A stretch of 64,000 nucleotides of DNA from BOG-908 sp963751795 (GCA_963751795.1 CAVVVI010000005.1:1-64000); one strand, 5' to 3'; positions 43,487-52,071 are shown, numbered from the stretch's first letter. Translations and numbers: made by a program. The notes: a model not told the origin generated them from the letters alone.

Positions 43487-44155
43487 ATGCCCGCTCAACC
43501 CGTGCTCGTCGCGCCCAGCCTGCTCGCCGCCGATTTCGCGCGCCTGGCCGAGGAAGTGGCCGCCGTGGCGGCAGCCGGCGCGGACTGGCTGCATCTCGAT
43601 GTCATGGACGGCCATTTCGTCCCTAACATCAGCTTCGGCCCGGTGGTGCTGCGCGCCCTGCGCCAGCGCACCGCCCTGCCGTTCGACGTGCATCTGATGA
43701 TCGCCCCGGCCGACCCCTACCTCGAGGCGTTCGCGCAGGCCGGCGCCGACCACATCCTGGTGCATGCCGAAGCCGGGCCGCACAGCCACCGCTCGCTGCA
43801 GGCGATCCGCGCGCTGGGCCGCAAGCCCGGCCTGGTGCTCAACCCGGCCACACCCGCCGCCCACGCCGCCGGCGTGCTCGACCTGCTCGACAGCGTGCTG
43901 GTGATGACGGTGAACCCCGGCTTCGGCGGGCAGAGTTTCCTGCATAGCCAGCTCGCCAAGATCGCCGAATTGCGCGCCATGATCGACGCTTCGGGCCGTG
44001 TCATCCGCCTTGAGGTCGATGGCGGCGTGGACGCCCACACTGCGCCGCTGTGCCTGGCCGCCGGGGCCGATACGCTGGTGGCCGGCACCGCGGTGTTCGC
44101 TACGCCCGATTACGCCACCGCCATCGCCTCCATCCGCGGCGCCGCGGCACCGTGA
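43487..44155 (+). CDS. rpe: Ribulose-phosphate 3-epimerase
   Basis: This 222-aa TIM barrel interconverts ribulose-5-phosphate and xylulose-5-phosphate in the pentose phosphate pathway. The metal/catalytic motifs are complete: APSLLAADF, WLHLDVMDGHFVPNISFG, FDVHLMI, VNPGFGGQSF and RLEVDGGV. It overlaps the heparinase gene by 4 bases (GTGA). A short hairpin-like CGCC-GATT-GGCG with a TTTTT tract lies in the 93-base gap before it. Confidence 0.96.
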   Translation: MPAQPVLVAPSLLAADFARLAEEVAAVAAAGADWLHLDVMDGHFVPNISFGPVVLRALRQRTALPFDVHLMIAPADPYLEAFAQAGADHILVHAEAGPHSHRSLQAIRALGRKPGLVLNPATPAAHAAGVLDLLDSVLVMTVNPGFGGQSFLHSQLAKIAELRAMIDASGRVIRLEVDGGVDAHTAPLCLAAGADTLVAGTAVFATPDYATAIASIRGAAAP

Positions 44156-45738
44156 CCATCGCACGATCCTTCCGCGCCGTGCGCCTGCGGCTGGCCAGGC
44201 TGCCTAGCCTGCGCATGTCGGCGCCCGACGCGCCGGCGGTGCCGGTGCGCGACCCGTGGCCGGGCGATCCGGCCCGCGGCGCGCGCCTGCTGCGCGGCGA
44301 GCTCATGCTCTCGGGCGCCGTGCGCGTGCTCAAGCCCGGCGGCTGGCCCGATGCCGCGGGCCATCCGGTAATGCGCGCCCACGCCCACGGCTTCACCTGG
44401 CTGCGCGACCTGCGGGTGATCGGCACCGACGCCGCCCGCATGCGTGCGCGCGCGCTGGTGGGCGACTGGATCGCCGGCGGCGATGCCGACCCGCTGGCGC
44501 AACGCCCCGATGTGGCCGGCAGCCGCATCGCCGCCTGGCTGGGCCATTACGATTTCTTCGCCGCCAGCGCCGATGACGAGTTCCGCCGTCGCATGATGTG
44601 GCGCCTGGTCACCGATTCGCGGGTGCTGTCGGCCGCGCTGCCGGCCGAGGAGCAGGACGGCCGCGCCCTGACCGCCCTGCGCGGCCTGATCTCGGCGGCG
44701 ATCGCCCTGCCCGACCACGCACCTTACCTCGCCCGCGCGCTGCGCTTCCTGCCGCAGGAGATCGCCCGGCAGGTGCTGCCCGATGGCGGCCATGTGGAGC
44801 GCAGCCCGGCCGCCCATCTGGTCGCGTTGCGCGACCTGATCGAGACGCGCGCGCTGCTGCATCTGGGCGGTGCCGCGGCGCCGCCCGAGCTGGGCACCGC
44901 CATCGATCGCCTGTCCTTGGCCCTGCGCACGCTGCGCCATGCCGATGGCGGGCTGGCCCTGTTCAACGGCACGCGCGATGAGCCCGCGACCCTGATCGAG
45001 CTCGTTCTGAGCCAGGCCGGCCGCGCCGGCCGCGCGCCGGCCGTGCTGCCGGAGGCCGGCTTCCACCGCCTGCAGGCCGGGCGCACCGTGCTGATCGCCG
45101 ACGTGGGCGCGCCGCCGCCGCCGGGGCAGGACCGCATGGCGCATGCCGGCACGCTCGCCTTCGAGCTGTCGATCGGCCGCGAAAGGCTGATCGTGAATTG
45201 CGGCGCCGCCCCGATCGGCGCCGCCGCTTGGACCGACGCGGCGCGCGCCACCGCGGCGCATTCGACCCTGGTCATCGCCGACACGAGCAGCTCCGAACTG
45301 AAGCCCGGCGGGCTGGGACGGCGGCCGGAGCAGGTGACCGTGGAGCGCCAGGAGGCCAACGGTGCGCACTGGCTGGAGGCCAGCCAGGATGGCTGGCGCA
45401 GGCCGTTCGGCGCCGTGCACCGCCGGCGCCTGTACCTGGCCGAAAGCGGCGAGGATATCCGCGGCGAGGACGTGATCGAAGCCGCCACCCCGCAACCCTA
45501 CGCCATTCGCTTCCACCTGCACCCCAGCGTGATCGCCAGCCTGCAGCAGGATGGCGAGGCGGTGCTGCTGCGCCTGCCCAGCGGCGGCTGGCGGCTGCGG
45601 GCAGAAGGCGCGAAGGTGTCGCTCGAGGAAAGCATCTATCTCGGCGGCTCGGAGCCGCGGCGCAGCGAGCAGGTGGTGCTGACCGGGCCGCAGGACGGCG
45701 CGCAGCACGTGAAATGGGCGATCACCAAAGTTGGCTGA
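44152..45738 (+). CDS. Heparinase II/III-family polysaccharide lyase-like protein
   Basis: This 528-aa protein has the two-domain layout of heparinase II/III-like proteins. The alpha-helical toroid (about residues 30-290) contains FTWLRDLRVIG and LPDGGHVERSPAAHL. The beta-sandwich domain has GTLAFELSIGRERLIVNCG and AHSTLVIADTSS. In alphaproteobacteria this gene usually sits between rpe and purH and is thought to act on uronic-acid polysaccharides; direct evidence is scarce. The start is GTG 44152, overlapping the rpe stop. No signal peptide is evident. Here a glycosyltransferase gene, not purH, follows. Confidence 0.85.
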   Translation: MTIARSFRAVRLRLARLPSLRMSAPDAPAVPVRDPWPGDPARGARLLRGELMLSGAVRVLKPGGWPDAAGHPVMRAHAHGFTWLRDLRVIGTDAARMRARALVGDWIAGGDADPLAQRPDVAGSRIAAWLGHYDFFAASADDEFRRRMMWRLVTDSRVLSAALPAEEQDGRALTALRGLISAAIALPDHAPYLARALRFLPQEIARQVLPDGGHVERSPAAHLVALRDLIETRALLHLGGAAAPPELGTAIDRLSLALRTLRHADGGLALFNGTRDEPATLIELVLSQAGRAGRAPAVLPEAGFHRLQAGRTVLIADVGAPPPPGQDRMAHAGTLAFELSIGRERLIVNCGAAPIGAAAWTDAARATAAHSTLVIADTSSSELKPGGLGRRPEQVTVERQEANGAHWLEASQDGWRRPFGAVHRRRLYLAESGEDIRGEDVIEAATPQPYAIRFHLHPSVIASLQQDGEAVLLRLPSGGWRLRAEGAKVSLEESIYLGGSEPRRSEQVVLTGPQDGAQHVKWAITKVG

Positions 45739-45771
45739 TGGCTTGTGGCCGCCGCATCGCCCGGCGGCCTG

Positions 45772-46887
45772 ATGCGCATCCTCGAAGTCACCAACGTGGA
45801 TTTCTCGCTGCGCCACTTCCTGCTGCCGCTGATGCGCGGCCTGCGCGCGCAGGGCCATGAGGTGATCGGCGTGTGCGCCGAGGGCGCGCTGCTCGACGCG
45901 GTCCGCGCCGAAGGCTTTCGCGTCGAGTCGCCGCCGCTCGCCCGCTCGCTCTCGCCGCTGGCGCAAGGCCGCGCCCTGCTCGCGCTCTATCGCCTGTGCC
46001 GCGCGGAAAAGCCCGATCTGGTGCACGCGCACATGCCGATCAGCGGCTTTCTCGCCCGCCTTGCGGCCCGCGCCGCCGGCGTGCCACGCGTGGCCTATAC
46101 CTGCCACGGCTTCCTGTTCAATCAGCCGGCACCCTGGCCCCGCCGCGCCGCCTCGTTCGCCATGGAATGGCTGGCCGGTCGACTGACCGACGTGTTCCTG
46201 ACCGTATCCGCCGAGGAGGCGGAGGATGCGCGCCGCCTGCACATCCACGCACACGCCACCGCCATCGGCAACGGCCGCGACCCGGCGATCTTCCACCCCG
46301 ATCCGGCGGCGCGCGCCTTCCTGCGCGCGGCCCTCGGCGTGGCCCCTGACCGTGTCGTGATCGTCGCCGTCTCCCGCCTGGTGCGTCACAAGGGCTATCC
46401 CGAGCTGCTCGCCGCCATGGCCAGCGTGGATGCTGAACTCTGGGTGGTGGGCGAACGGCTCGCCTCGGACCACGGCGAGGACATGGAGCCGTATTTCGCG
46501 CGCGCTGCCGCCACGGGCCGGGTGCGCCGGCTCGGCTACCGCAGCGACGTGCCGGCCGTCCTGGCGGCGGCCGACATCTTCGTGCTGCCCAGCCATTTCG
46601 AAGGCCTGCCCATGTCGGTGATCGAGGCGATGCTGTGCGGCTTGCCGGTGGTGGCCAGCGACATTCGCGGGCCGCGCGAACAGGTGGTGCACGGCACGAC
46701 CGGCCTGCTGGTGCCGCCCGGCGATGCCGCGCGCCTGGCGGATGCGCTGGCCCGGCTGGTCGGCGATCCGCAGCAGCGCAGCGCCTGGGGCCAGGCCGGG
46801 CTGCAACGGGCGCGGGCACTGTATGGCGAGCGCGAGACGGTGGCGCGCACCATTCACCTGCTGGGTGCGCTCGCCGGCGAAGGCTGA
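45772..46887 (+). CDS. Glycosyltransferase family 4
   Basis: This 371-aa GT-B glycosyltransferase starts with RILEVTNVDFSLRHFLLPLM and shows VHAHMPISGFLARLAA. The nucleotide-sugar domain carries VSRLVRHKGYPELLAA and the conserved E-x7-E pair in FEGLPMSVIEAMLCGLPVVASD. It probably builds a surface polysaccharide and may be WcaI/Pel-like or GalNAc-transferring; donor and acceptor are unknown. I prefer ATG 45772; a GTG at 45745 is in frame. It lies 33 bases after the heparinase gene. Confidence 0.87.
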   Translation: MRILEVTNVDFSLRHFLLPLMRGLRAQGHEVIGVCAEGALLDAVRAEGFRVESPPLARSLSPLAQGRALLALYRLCRAEKPDLVHAHMPISGFLARLAARAAGVPRVAYTCHGFLFNQPAPWPRRAASFAMEWLAGRLTDVFLTVSAEEAEDARRLHIHAHATAIGNGRDPAIFHPDPAARAFLRAALGVAPDRVVIVAVSRLVRHKGYPELLAAMASVDAELWVVGERLASDHGEDMEPYFARAAATGRVRRLGYRSDVPAVLAAADIFVLPSHFEGLPMSVIEAMLCGLPVVASDIRGPREQVVHGTTGLLVPPGDAARLADALARLVGDPQQRSAWGQAGLQRARALYGERETVARTIHLLGALAGEG

Positions 46888-46892
46888 TGCGG

Positions 46893-47666
46893 TCAGCCGG
46901 CGGTCGCGGGCAGCCTCTCGCCGGCCAGCCGGTCTGCCGTGAAGCGCAGGCGCACCCGCGTGCCCACCCGCTCGGCCGACTGCACCGCCAGGCTGCCGCC
47001 CTGCGCCTGCATCAGGCTGCGCGCCAGCGTCAGGCGCAGCCCGATGCCCCTGCCCTCCTCCGGATGCGTGTCGCTGGCCAGCGGCAGGCCGACGCCCTCG
47101 TCCTCGATCACGATGTCCGCCCCGGCCGCGCTGTGGTGGAGCGAGATCTCGATCCAGTCGCCGTCACGCGTGGCGGCGGCAGCCGCCGTCAGCACGCTGA
47201 GCAAAATCTGGTTCAACGCGCGGCGGTCGGCCAGCAGGCGCGCGCCGGTAAAGCCCGGATCCACCCGCCAGGCCCGCCGGCTGGGCCCCAGATGCGCATC
47301 GACCTGCGCAATGCCGAACGCCACCATGTCCCCCAACACCAGCCACTCATCGGCGATGGTGCGCGGCGCATCGGGCGACTCCGTCTGCTCGACCAGGGTT
47401 TCCGAAAGATCGAGCAGCCGGCGCGCGAGCCCGGTGAGTGCCGGATCGGCAGGCTGCCTCGTGCCGGCATGGCCGATCAGCGTCAGCGCCACCGTGCGCT
47501 GGTCACCCGAGCTCAGCCGCAGCAGGCGCAGCGTGGCCTCCTGCGCATCGCGCAGCCGCGCCGCTGCCGTCTCCGCAAGCTGCCGCCGGCCGCGTTCGCG
47601 CGCCCATACGGCCCAGCCGAGGCCGAGGACGCTGATCGGTGCTGTCTGCCACAGGGAAAGCTCCAT
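46893..47666 (-). CDS. Small degenerate sensor histidine kinase
   Basis: This 257-aa protein has one N-terminal hydrophobic segment (residues 7-21, TAPISVLGLGWAVWA), a helical dimerisation region and a GHKL ATPase domain. The G1 box (VIEDEGVGLP) and G2 box (GRGIGLRLTLARSL) are good. The H-box lacks the usual HE/D-x-R-T-P; only a GHAGTRQ is present. The N-box reads LNQILLSVLTAAAAAT, without the Mg-binding Asn. It may be a pseudokinase or a histidine phosphotransfer protein. The orphan receiver at 40.1 kb is a possible partner, purely by inference. Confidence 0.75.
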   Translation of the reverse strand: MELSLWQTAPISVLGLGWAVWARERGRRQLAETAAARLRDAQEATLRLLRLSSGDQRTVALTLIGHAGTRQPADPALTGLARRLLDLSETLVEQTESPDAPRTIADEWLVLGDMVAFGIAQVDAHLGPSRRAWRVDPGFTGARLLADRRALNQILLSVLTAAAAATRDGDWIEISLHHSAAGADIVIEDEGVGLPLASDTHPEEGRGIGLRLTLARSLMQAQGGSLAVQSAERVGTRVRLRFTADRLAGERLPATAG

Positions 47667-47711
47667 GGGCGGCAGTGTGCCGCACAGGAGCGAGCAGCCG
47701 GTTAACGCGTA

Positions 47712-47731
47712 GCCGGTTTTTTGAGACCGGC
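47712..47731 (-). terminator. Terminator after rpmB
   Basis: GCCGGT (47712-47717) and ACCGGC (47726-47731) form a 6-bp stem around a T/A-rich loop just downstream of the rpmB stop on the minus strand. It is short and has no T-run beyond the loop. Confidence 0.4.
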
Positions 47732-47736
47732 CACGG

Positions 47737-48042
47737 TCAGGGCGCCGCAGCCGCCTCGCGCTTGGCGCTGGCGCGCGCGATGCGGCGCTTGATCGCCTGG
47801 GCTTCCTCGGGGAGGTTGCGGTTCGGCGTGCCGAGCAGGAACGCGTCTAGCCCGCCATTATGCTCGATCGTCCGCAGCGCGCGGGTGGAGACGCGCACGC
47901 GCACCTGCGCACCCAGGATGTCGGACAGCAGCGAGGTCTCCTGCAGGTTGGGCAGGTAACGGCGGCGGGTCTTGTTGTTGGCGTGGCTGACGTTGTTACC
48001 GCTCAGCACACCCTTGCCCGTCATCTGGCAGCGGCGCGACAT
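47737..48042 (-). CDS. rpmB: Large ribosomal subunit protein bL28
   Basis: This 101-aa ribosomal protein matches the longer alphaproteobacterial bL28. The N-terminus SRRCQMTGKGVLSGNNVSHANNKTRRR is diagnostic, followed by the LPNLQETSLLSDILGAQVRVRVSTRALRTI core. A GAGGA site precedes ATG 48042 by eight bases. The zinc-binding cysteine set is absent, apart from one Cys (residue 5), so it is the zinc-free form. It is divergent from the Pat-like gene. Confidence 0.95.
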   Translation of the reverse strand: MSRRCQMTGKGVLSGNNVSHANNKTRRRYLPNLQETSLLSDILGAQVRVRVSTRALRTIEHNGGLDAFLLGTPNRNLPEEAQAIKRRIARASAKREAAAAP

Positions 48043-48216
48043 TGGTTGGTCCTCGGGAGCAAAAAAGGCCGTGTATGAGCAAAGCCGCGGCAAGGCAAGT
48101 CCCGGCTTCGGGCACGGCCTGCCGGCGGCGCGCGCTTCCTGCCGCAACGGCCTGCCCGGCGCCGGGGAGCAACGTTTTTTGGTTCCTTTTCGACCCGAGT
48201 CCTGCTTGCTGCCGCC
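48043..48216. promoter_or_regulatory. Divergent region between rpmB and the Pat-like gene, with repeat remnant
   Basis: This 174-base region holds two divergent promoters. Bases 48171-48208 (AACGTTTTTTGGTTCCTTTT... CCTGCTTGCTGCC) align with the right half of the hairpin element at 6230-6275. The pairing A-run has been lost, so this looks like a decayed third copy just upstream of the ATG. Confidence 0.45.
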
Positions 48217-50451
48217 ATGCGCCCCCGCTCCACGCTGGACCGCCTGCTGACCCCACGCACCGTCGCCGTGTTCGGCGCCGATACCAGCGACGGTGCCCGC
48301 CTGCTGGCCAATCTGGGCGACTTTCCGCAGCCGCTGCCGGGAGCCGCGCCCGATCTGGCACTGATCGCCGGCACCGGCGGCCGTGTTGCGCGCGACCTGG
48401 CTGCGCTCGCGGCCCAGGGTGGCCGGGCAGCGGTGTGCACCGGCGGCGTGGCCGATCTGGCGGCCTTGGCGCGCGCGGCCGGCGTGCGCGTGCTGGGCCC
48501 GGCCAGTTTCGGCGTGGCGGTGCCGCGGCTCGGGCTCAACGCCTCGGTCAGCCACCTGGCCGTGCCGCAGGGGCACGTGGCCCTGGTCAGCCAATCGGCC
48601 GCCCTGGCCCGCGCGGTGGTGGATTGGGCGGCGCCGAACGGGGTCGGCTTCAGCCATGTGGTAGGCATCGGCGGTCATGCGGATGTGGGCTTCGCCGAGG
48701 TGCTCGACGTGCTGGCGCGCGACCCGGAAACGCGGCTGATCCTGCTCGACATTCGCGGCGTGCGGGGTCGGCGCGCCTTCATCTCGGCGGCGCGCGCGGC
48801 ATCCCGCCTGCGCCCGGTCGTGGCCCTGCGGCCCGGCGGCCTGCTGCTCGATCCCTCCGGCCGGTCGGATGCGGTGTTCGCCGCGGCACTCAACCGCGCC
48901 GGCGTCTTCGTCGTCGATTCGCTCGAGGCGTTCCTGGCCGCGGCCGAAACGCTGAGCCGCGCCCGGCCGCTGGCGGGCGAGACCCTGGCCGTGATCACCA
49001 ATGCCATCGGCCCCGGCCGCCTGGCCGCCGACGCGGCGCTGCGGGCCGGCGTGCGGCTGGCCATCCTGCCGGCCGACGCCCAGCAGACGCTGACCGCCAG
49101 CCTGCCGGCCGATCTCACCCAGGGGCTGATCTATGCCGGCAGCGCCGCGCCCACCGATGTCGCCAGCATCGCCGCCATGGTGGGCGCCGTGCCCGGCGTG
49201 GGCGGCGTGCTGGTGCTGCTCACGCCCACGGGGCCGAGCGACGCGGCGGCCGTGGAGTCGGTGGTGGCCGCGGCACAGACGGCGCGCCTGCCCGTGCTCA
49301 CCTGCGTGATGGGCGAGACGACCGGCACCGGCCACAGAAGGCGCCTCGCCGAAGCGGGCCTGCCGGCCTTTGCCACCCCCGAACAGGCCGTCGCCGCCTT
49401 CGGCCACCTGCTGCGCGACCGCGCCGCCCGCCAGGCCGCGCGCGAACTACCCTCCGGCCGCATCCTGGACGTGGCCCCCGATCACGACACGGCCGGCCGC
49501 ATCATCGCCGGCGCACGCGCGGCCGGCACCCTGGCCATGGCCCGCGCGCCCGCCACCGCGCTGCTCGCCTGCTACGGCCTGCACGCCGGCACGCCGCAGG
49601 CCGACCACACCATTGCCATCCGCGTGCATGACGACGATTCGTTCGGCCCGGCCATAGCAGTGGCGGCAGCGCCGGACCGCGAGCCCGCCTACGACCTGCC
49701 GCCGCTGAACCTGCCGCTGGCCCACGCTCTGGTGCGCCGCGCCGGGCTGCACGCGCCCGGGCTGGCCGCCGCCGCCGCCGATGCCGTGGTGCGCGTGAGC
49801 CAGCTGCTGGTCGACGAACCCAGCCTGGCCGCCCTGGCGATCCCGCGCCTGCACCTCCACCCCGGCGGCTTCGCGTTCGAGGACGCGGCCATCTGGCTGC
49901 ACCCGGCCGGTCAGCGTGCGATGCTGGCCATCTCGCCCTATCCGGAGCAGCTCGCCCATAGCTGGAGCAGCCACGGCCGGGATTTCACCATCCGGCCGAT
50001 CCGCCCGGAGGACGCGGCCGCCCACGCGGCGATGGTGGCCCGCATCCCGCCGGAGGATCTGCGCTACCGCTTCTTCAGCGCCATCCGTCAGGTCGCCCCC
50101 GAGCAGATGGCCCGGCTAACGCAGATCGATTACGACCGCGAGATGGCTTTCATCGCCGTGCGCGCCACCGATGGCGCGACCGTCGGCGTGGCCCGGCTGG
50201 TGTGCGAGGCCGCGGGCAGCCCCGGCGAATTCGCCATTGTGGTGGAGCCGGACTGCAAGGGCCTGGGCCTGGCGCGGCATCTGATGGACTGCCTCGTCGG
50301 CTGGGCGCGCGCCCACGGCATCGCCACCATCGCCGGCGACATCCTGGCCGACAACCAGGTGATGCTGGGGTTTGCCCGCCATTACGGCTTTACCGTGCAT
50401 CGCACGCAGGACGAGCCGGATCTGGTGCGGGCCGCGCTGGATTTGGGCTAG
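48217..50451 (+). CDS. Pat-like GNAT acetyltransferase with acyl-CoA-synthetase-like domains
   Basis: This 744-aa protein resembles Pat/YfiQ lysine acetyltransferases, which acetylate metabolic enzymes. The N-terminal CoA-binding/ligase-alpha-like part shows LTPRTVAVFGAD, LVSQSAALARAVVDWA and GHADVGFAEVLDVLARDPETRLILLDIRG. The C-terminal GNAT domain (about residues 590-744) shows FTIRPIRPEDAAAH, LRYRFFSAIR and EPDCKGLGLARHLMD. Typical members are close to 900 aa with an ATP-grasp domain between. Here that region is only about 120 residues long and lacks a recognisable ATP-grasp motif. It is therefore a shortened variant. An uncharacterised target protein must be assumed. Confidence 0.82.
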   Translation: MRPRSTLDRLLTPRTVAVFGADTSDGARLLANLGDFPQPLPGAAPDLALIAGTGGRVARDLAALAAQGGRAAVCTGGVADLAALARAAGVRVLGPASFGVAVPRLGLNASVSHLAVPQGHVALVSQSAALARAVVDWAAPNGVGFSHVVGIGGHADVGFAEVLDVLARDPETRLILLDIRGVRGRRAFISAARAASRLRPVVALRPGGLLLDPSGRSDAVFAAALNRAGVFVVDSLEAFLAAAETLSRARPLAGETLAVITNAIGPGRLAADAALRAGVRLAILPADAQQTLTASLPADLTQGLIYAGSAAPTDVASIAAMVGAVPGVGGVLVLLTPTGPSDAAAVESVVAAAQTARLPVLTCVMGETTGTGHRRRLAEAGLPAFATPEQAVAAFGHLLRDRAARQAARELPSGRILDVAPDHDTAGRIIAGARAAGTLAMARAPATALLACYGLHAGTPQADHTIAIRVHDDDSFGPAIAVAAAPDREPAYDLPPLNLPLAHALVRRAGLHAPGLAAAAADAVVRVSQLLVDEPSLAALAIPRLHLHPGGFAFEDAAIWLHPAGQRAMLAISPYPEQLAHSWSSHGRDFTIRPIRPEDAAAHAAMVARIPPEDLRYRFFSAIRQVAPEQMARLTQIDYDREMAFIAVRATDGATVGVARLVCEAAGSPGEFAIVVEPDCKGLGLARHLMDCLVGWARAHGIATIAGDILADNQVMLGFARHYGFTVHRTQDEPDLVRAALDLG

Positions 50452-50540
50452 CCGGACTACGCCCGCGCAAAAGTAAACAAACGCCTTAATACTTACCGCA
50501 TGCCAGGGCTGCCCAATCGTCACTATGGGTTTCCTGTTTC

Positions 50541-50594
50541 GTTCCGGTATCAGGTTCTTGCGGAATCGGAACTGTTCTTCACTGAGTTGTTCCG
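50541..50594 (+). promoter_or_regulatory. Three alternating GTTCCG/CGGAAC half-sites upstream of the solenoid gene
   Basis: GTTCCG at 50541-50546, CGGAAC at 50567-50572 and GTTCCG at 50589-50594 alternate with centre spacings of 26 and 22 bases, i.e. two overlapping inverted repeats. The site lies 56-109 bases before ATG 50650 in a patch of lower GC that also has TTAATACTTA at about 50485-50495. It could be an operator or hold a promoter. Confidence 0.4.
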
Positions 50595-50649
50595 GCACAG
50601 CGACAATCCCGGGCCAGGCGGCCCAACGCCCAGATAAGGACCAGCCACA

Positions 50650-52071
50650 ATGTCGGTTTCGGCCACCAGCTCCACCAGCATGGGCACCATCAGCATGAAC
50701 GGAAACTCCACCGCCTATGGCGCGGTGCAGGGCAGCGAGTTGTTCAACGTCACCGGCTACAACAACACGGCCCTGCTGGCCGGCGCCAACGACACCGTCG
50801 ATATTCTGGGCGGCGCGTACGACACGATCGACCTCAACAGCACCGGCTTCGCCAACGCCGTCACCGACGTGATCAATCTTGGCGCCTCCACCTTCGATCA
50901 GATCATCGCCTCGCACGCGCTGTCGCACGCCACCATCATGGTCACCGGCGCAATCGGCCCCAACACCGTGGCGCTCACCAACCATAGCGGCTCGACCAGC
51001 ATCGTGCTGGGCAGCGTCGGCGACACGGCACTGCAGGGCCCCGCACTGGGCGACAAGGTGAGCCTGAACGGCGACGCCTCGAACAACATCGCGTTCACCA
51101 GCGGCGGCAACGCCCAGGTCGCGGTCGGCAGCGCGCATGACGGAATGTCGCAGTTCTCCACCGCAATCACGCTCACGGGCGTCGCCAACACCGTCATCGG
51201 CGGCGACGAAGCGTTCACCATGACCAACGCCACCGGCGCGCTCAACACTGTGGCGCTCGGCGACGGCAACAACGTCGTCAACCTGGCCGGCGGCGCCAAC
51301 GTCGTCACCCTGGGCAACGGCAACAACACGCTCACCTTGATGGGCCAGCACGAAACGGCGACGCTCGGGGCCGGCAGCAACACGATCACCACCGGGTTCG
51401 GCCTGCATTACCTCACCTTCGCGGCGGGTGGGGCGGGCAGCACCGATACCAGCACGATCGTCGGCGGATCGCAGAACATCCATGGCGGCGACGAGAACTT
51501 CGTCATCGACTCGGGCACGCGCGGGTCGAACCTGTTCGCCTCGCTGGGCAACGGCAACAACACCATCACGCTCGCCAACGGCACCATCACCGGCGCCACG
51601 CTGGGCCGGACGCTGACCAACACCGCCACGAACACGATCTCGCTCGGCCGCGGCAATGCCGGCCTCACCTTCAATGGCGGGCACGACAACGTCGTGCTGG
51701 GGGATGCGAAGGGCAGCTCGGGCTTCGACACGGTCAAGCTGAACGCCACGCTGCTCGGCACCAACGTCACCATGGCCGGCAGCTTCGATACCATCACCCT
51801 GACGCAGGATGCCAACGCCGCCATTCACGACACCAGCGTGAATGGCGGCCTGTCGATCACGCTGATCGCGGACGCCGCGCACGGCTTCGGCACGGTGGCC
51901 ATCGACGGGCTGGCCAATGACGACATGGCGCAGATCCACCTGGTGGGCGCCGGCGCCTACACCATGACCACCGACACCACGCCCGCCGGCGGTGTCACGC
52001 TGCATTTCGGCCAGGGCAGCGTGGATTTGGTGGGCCTGCAATCCGTGCCGAACCACCTGTTCGGCGGCTAG
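50650..52071 (+). CDS. Repeat-rich beta-solenoid surface or secreted protein
   Basis: I do not recognise a named family. The 473-aa protein is very rich in Gly, Asn, Thr, Ala and Val, nearly lacks Lys, Arg, Trp and Cys, and has no Sec signal peptide. Imperfect repeats of about 9-18 residues recur, such as LGDGNNVVNLAGG, LGNGNNTLTLMG, LGNGNNTITLANG and LGRGNAGLTFNGG. They predict a beta-roll similar to RTX proteins but without the strict calcium motif GGxGxD. The end (SVDLVGLQSVPNHLFGG) resembles type I secretion tails. AGATAAGGA gives a good ribosome site. Its base composition is visibly less GC-rich than its neighbours. A strong terminator follows, so it is a single-gene unit. Confidence 0.75.
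   Translation: MSVSATSSTSMGTISMNGNSTAYGAVQGSELFNVTGYNNTALLAGANDTVDILGGAYDTIDLNSTGFANAVTDVINLGASTFDQIIASHALSHATIMVTGAIGPNTVALTNHSGSTSIVLGSVGDTALQGPALGDKVSLNGDASNNIAFTSGGNAQVAVGSAHDGMSQFSTAITLTGVANTVIGGDEAFTMTNATGALNTVALGDGNNVVNLAGGANVVTLGNGNNTLTLMGQHETATLGAGSNTITTGFGLHYLTFAAGGAGSTDTSTIVGGSQNIHGGDENFVIDSGTRGSNLFASLGNGNNTITLANGTITGATLGRTLTNTATNTISLGRGNAGLTFNGGHDNVVLGDAKGSSGFDTVKLNATLLGTNVTMAGSFDTITLTQDANAAIHDTSVNGGLSITLIADAAHGFGTVAIDGLANDDMAQIHLVGAGAYTMTTDTTPAGGVTLHFGQGSVDLVGLQSVPNHLFGG

Noticed and set aside
40469..44164. A 1231-residue open frame on the minus strand extending the ArnT-like gene upstream
   Set aside because: Its N-terminal 680 residues lie antisense to rsmB and rpe and have no family motifs; only the part starting at 42115 is a real protein.
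44110..46857. A 915-residue open frame on the minus strand
   Set aside because: It is the antisense of the heparinase and glycosyltransferase genes, an effect of high GC; no domains are visible.
50568..50592. EcfG promoter before the solenoid gene
   Set aside because: GGAAC is followed after 16 bases by GTTC, not CGTT; the alternating half-sites explain the match better.
50650..52071. Possible CRISPR-like or tandem DNA repeat in the solenoid gene
   Set aside because: The similarity is at the protein level in imperfect units; no identical DNA repeats with unique spacers exist.
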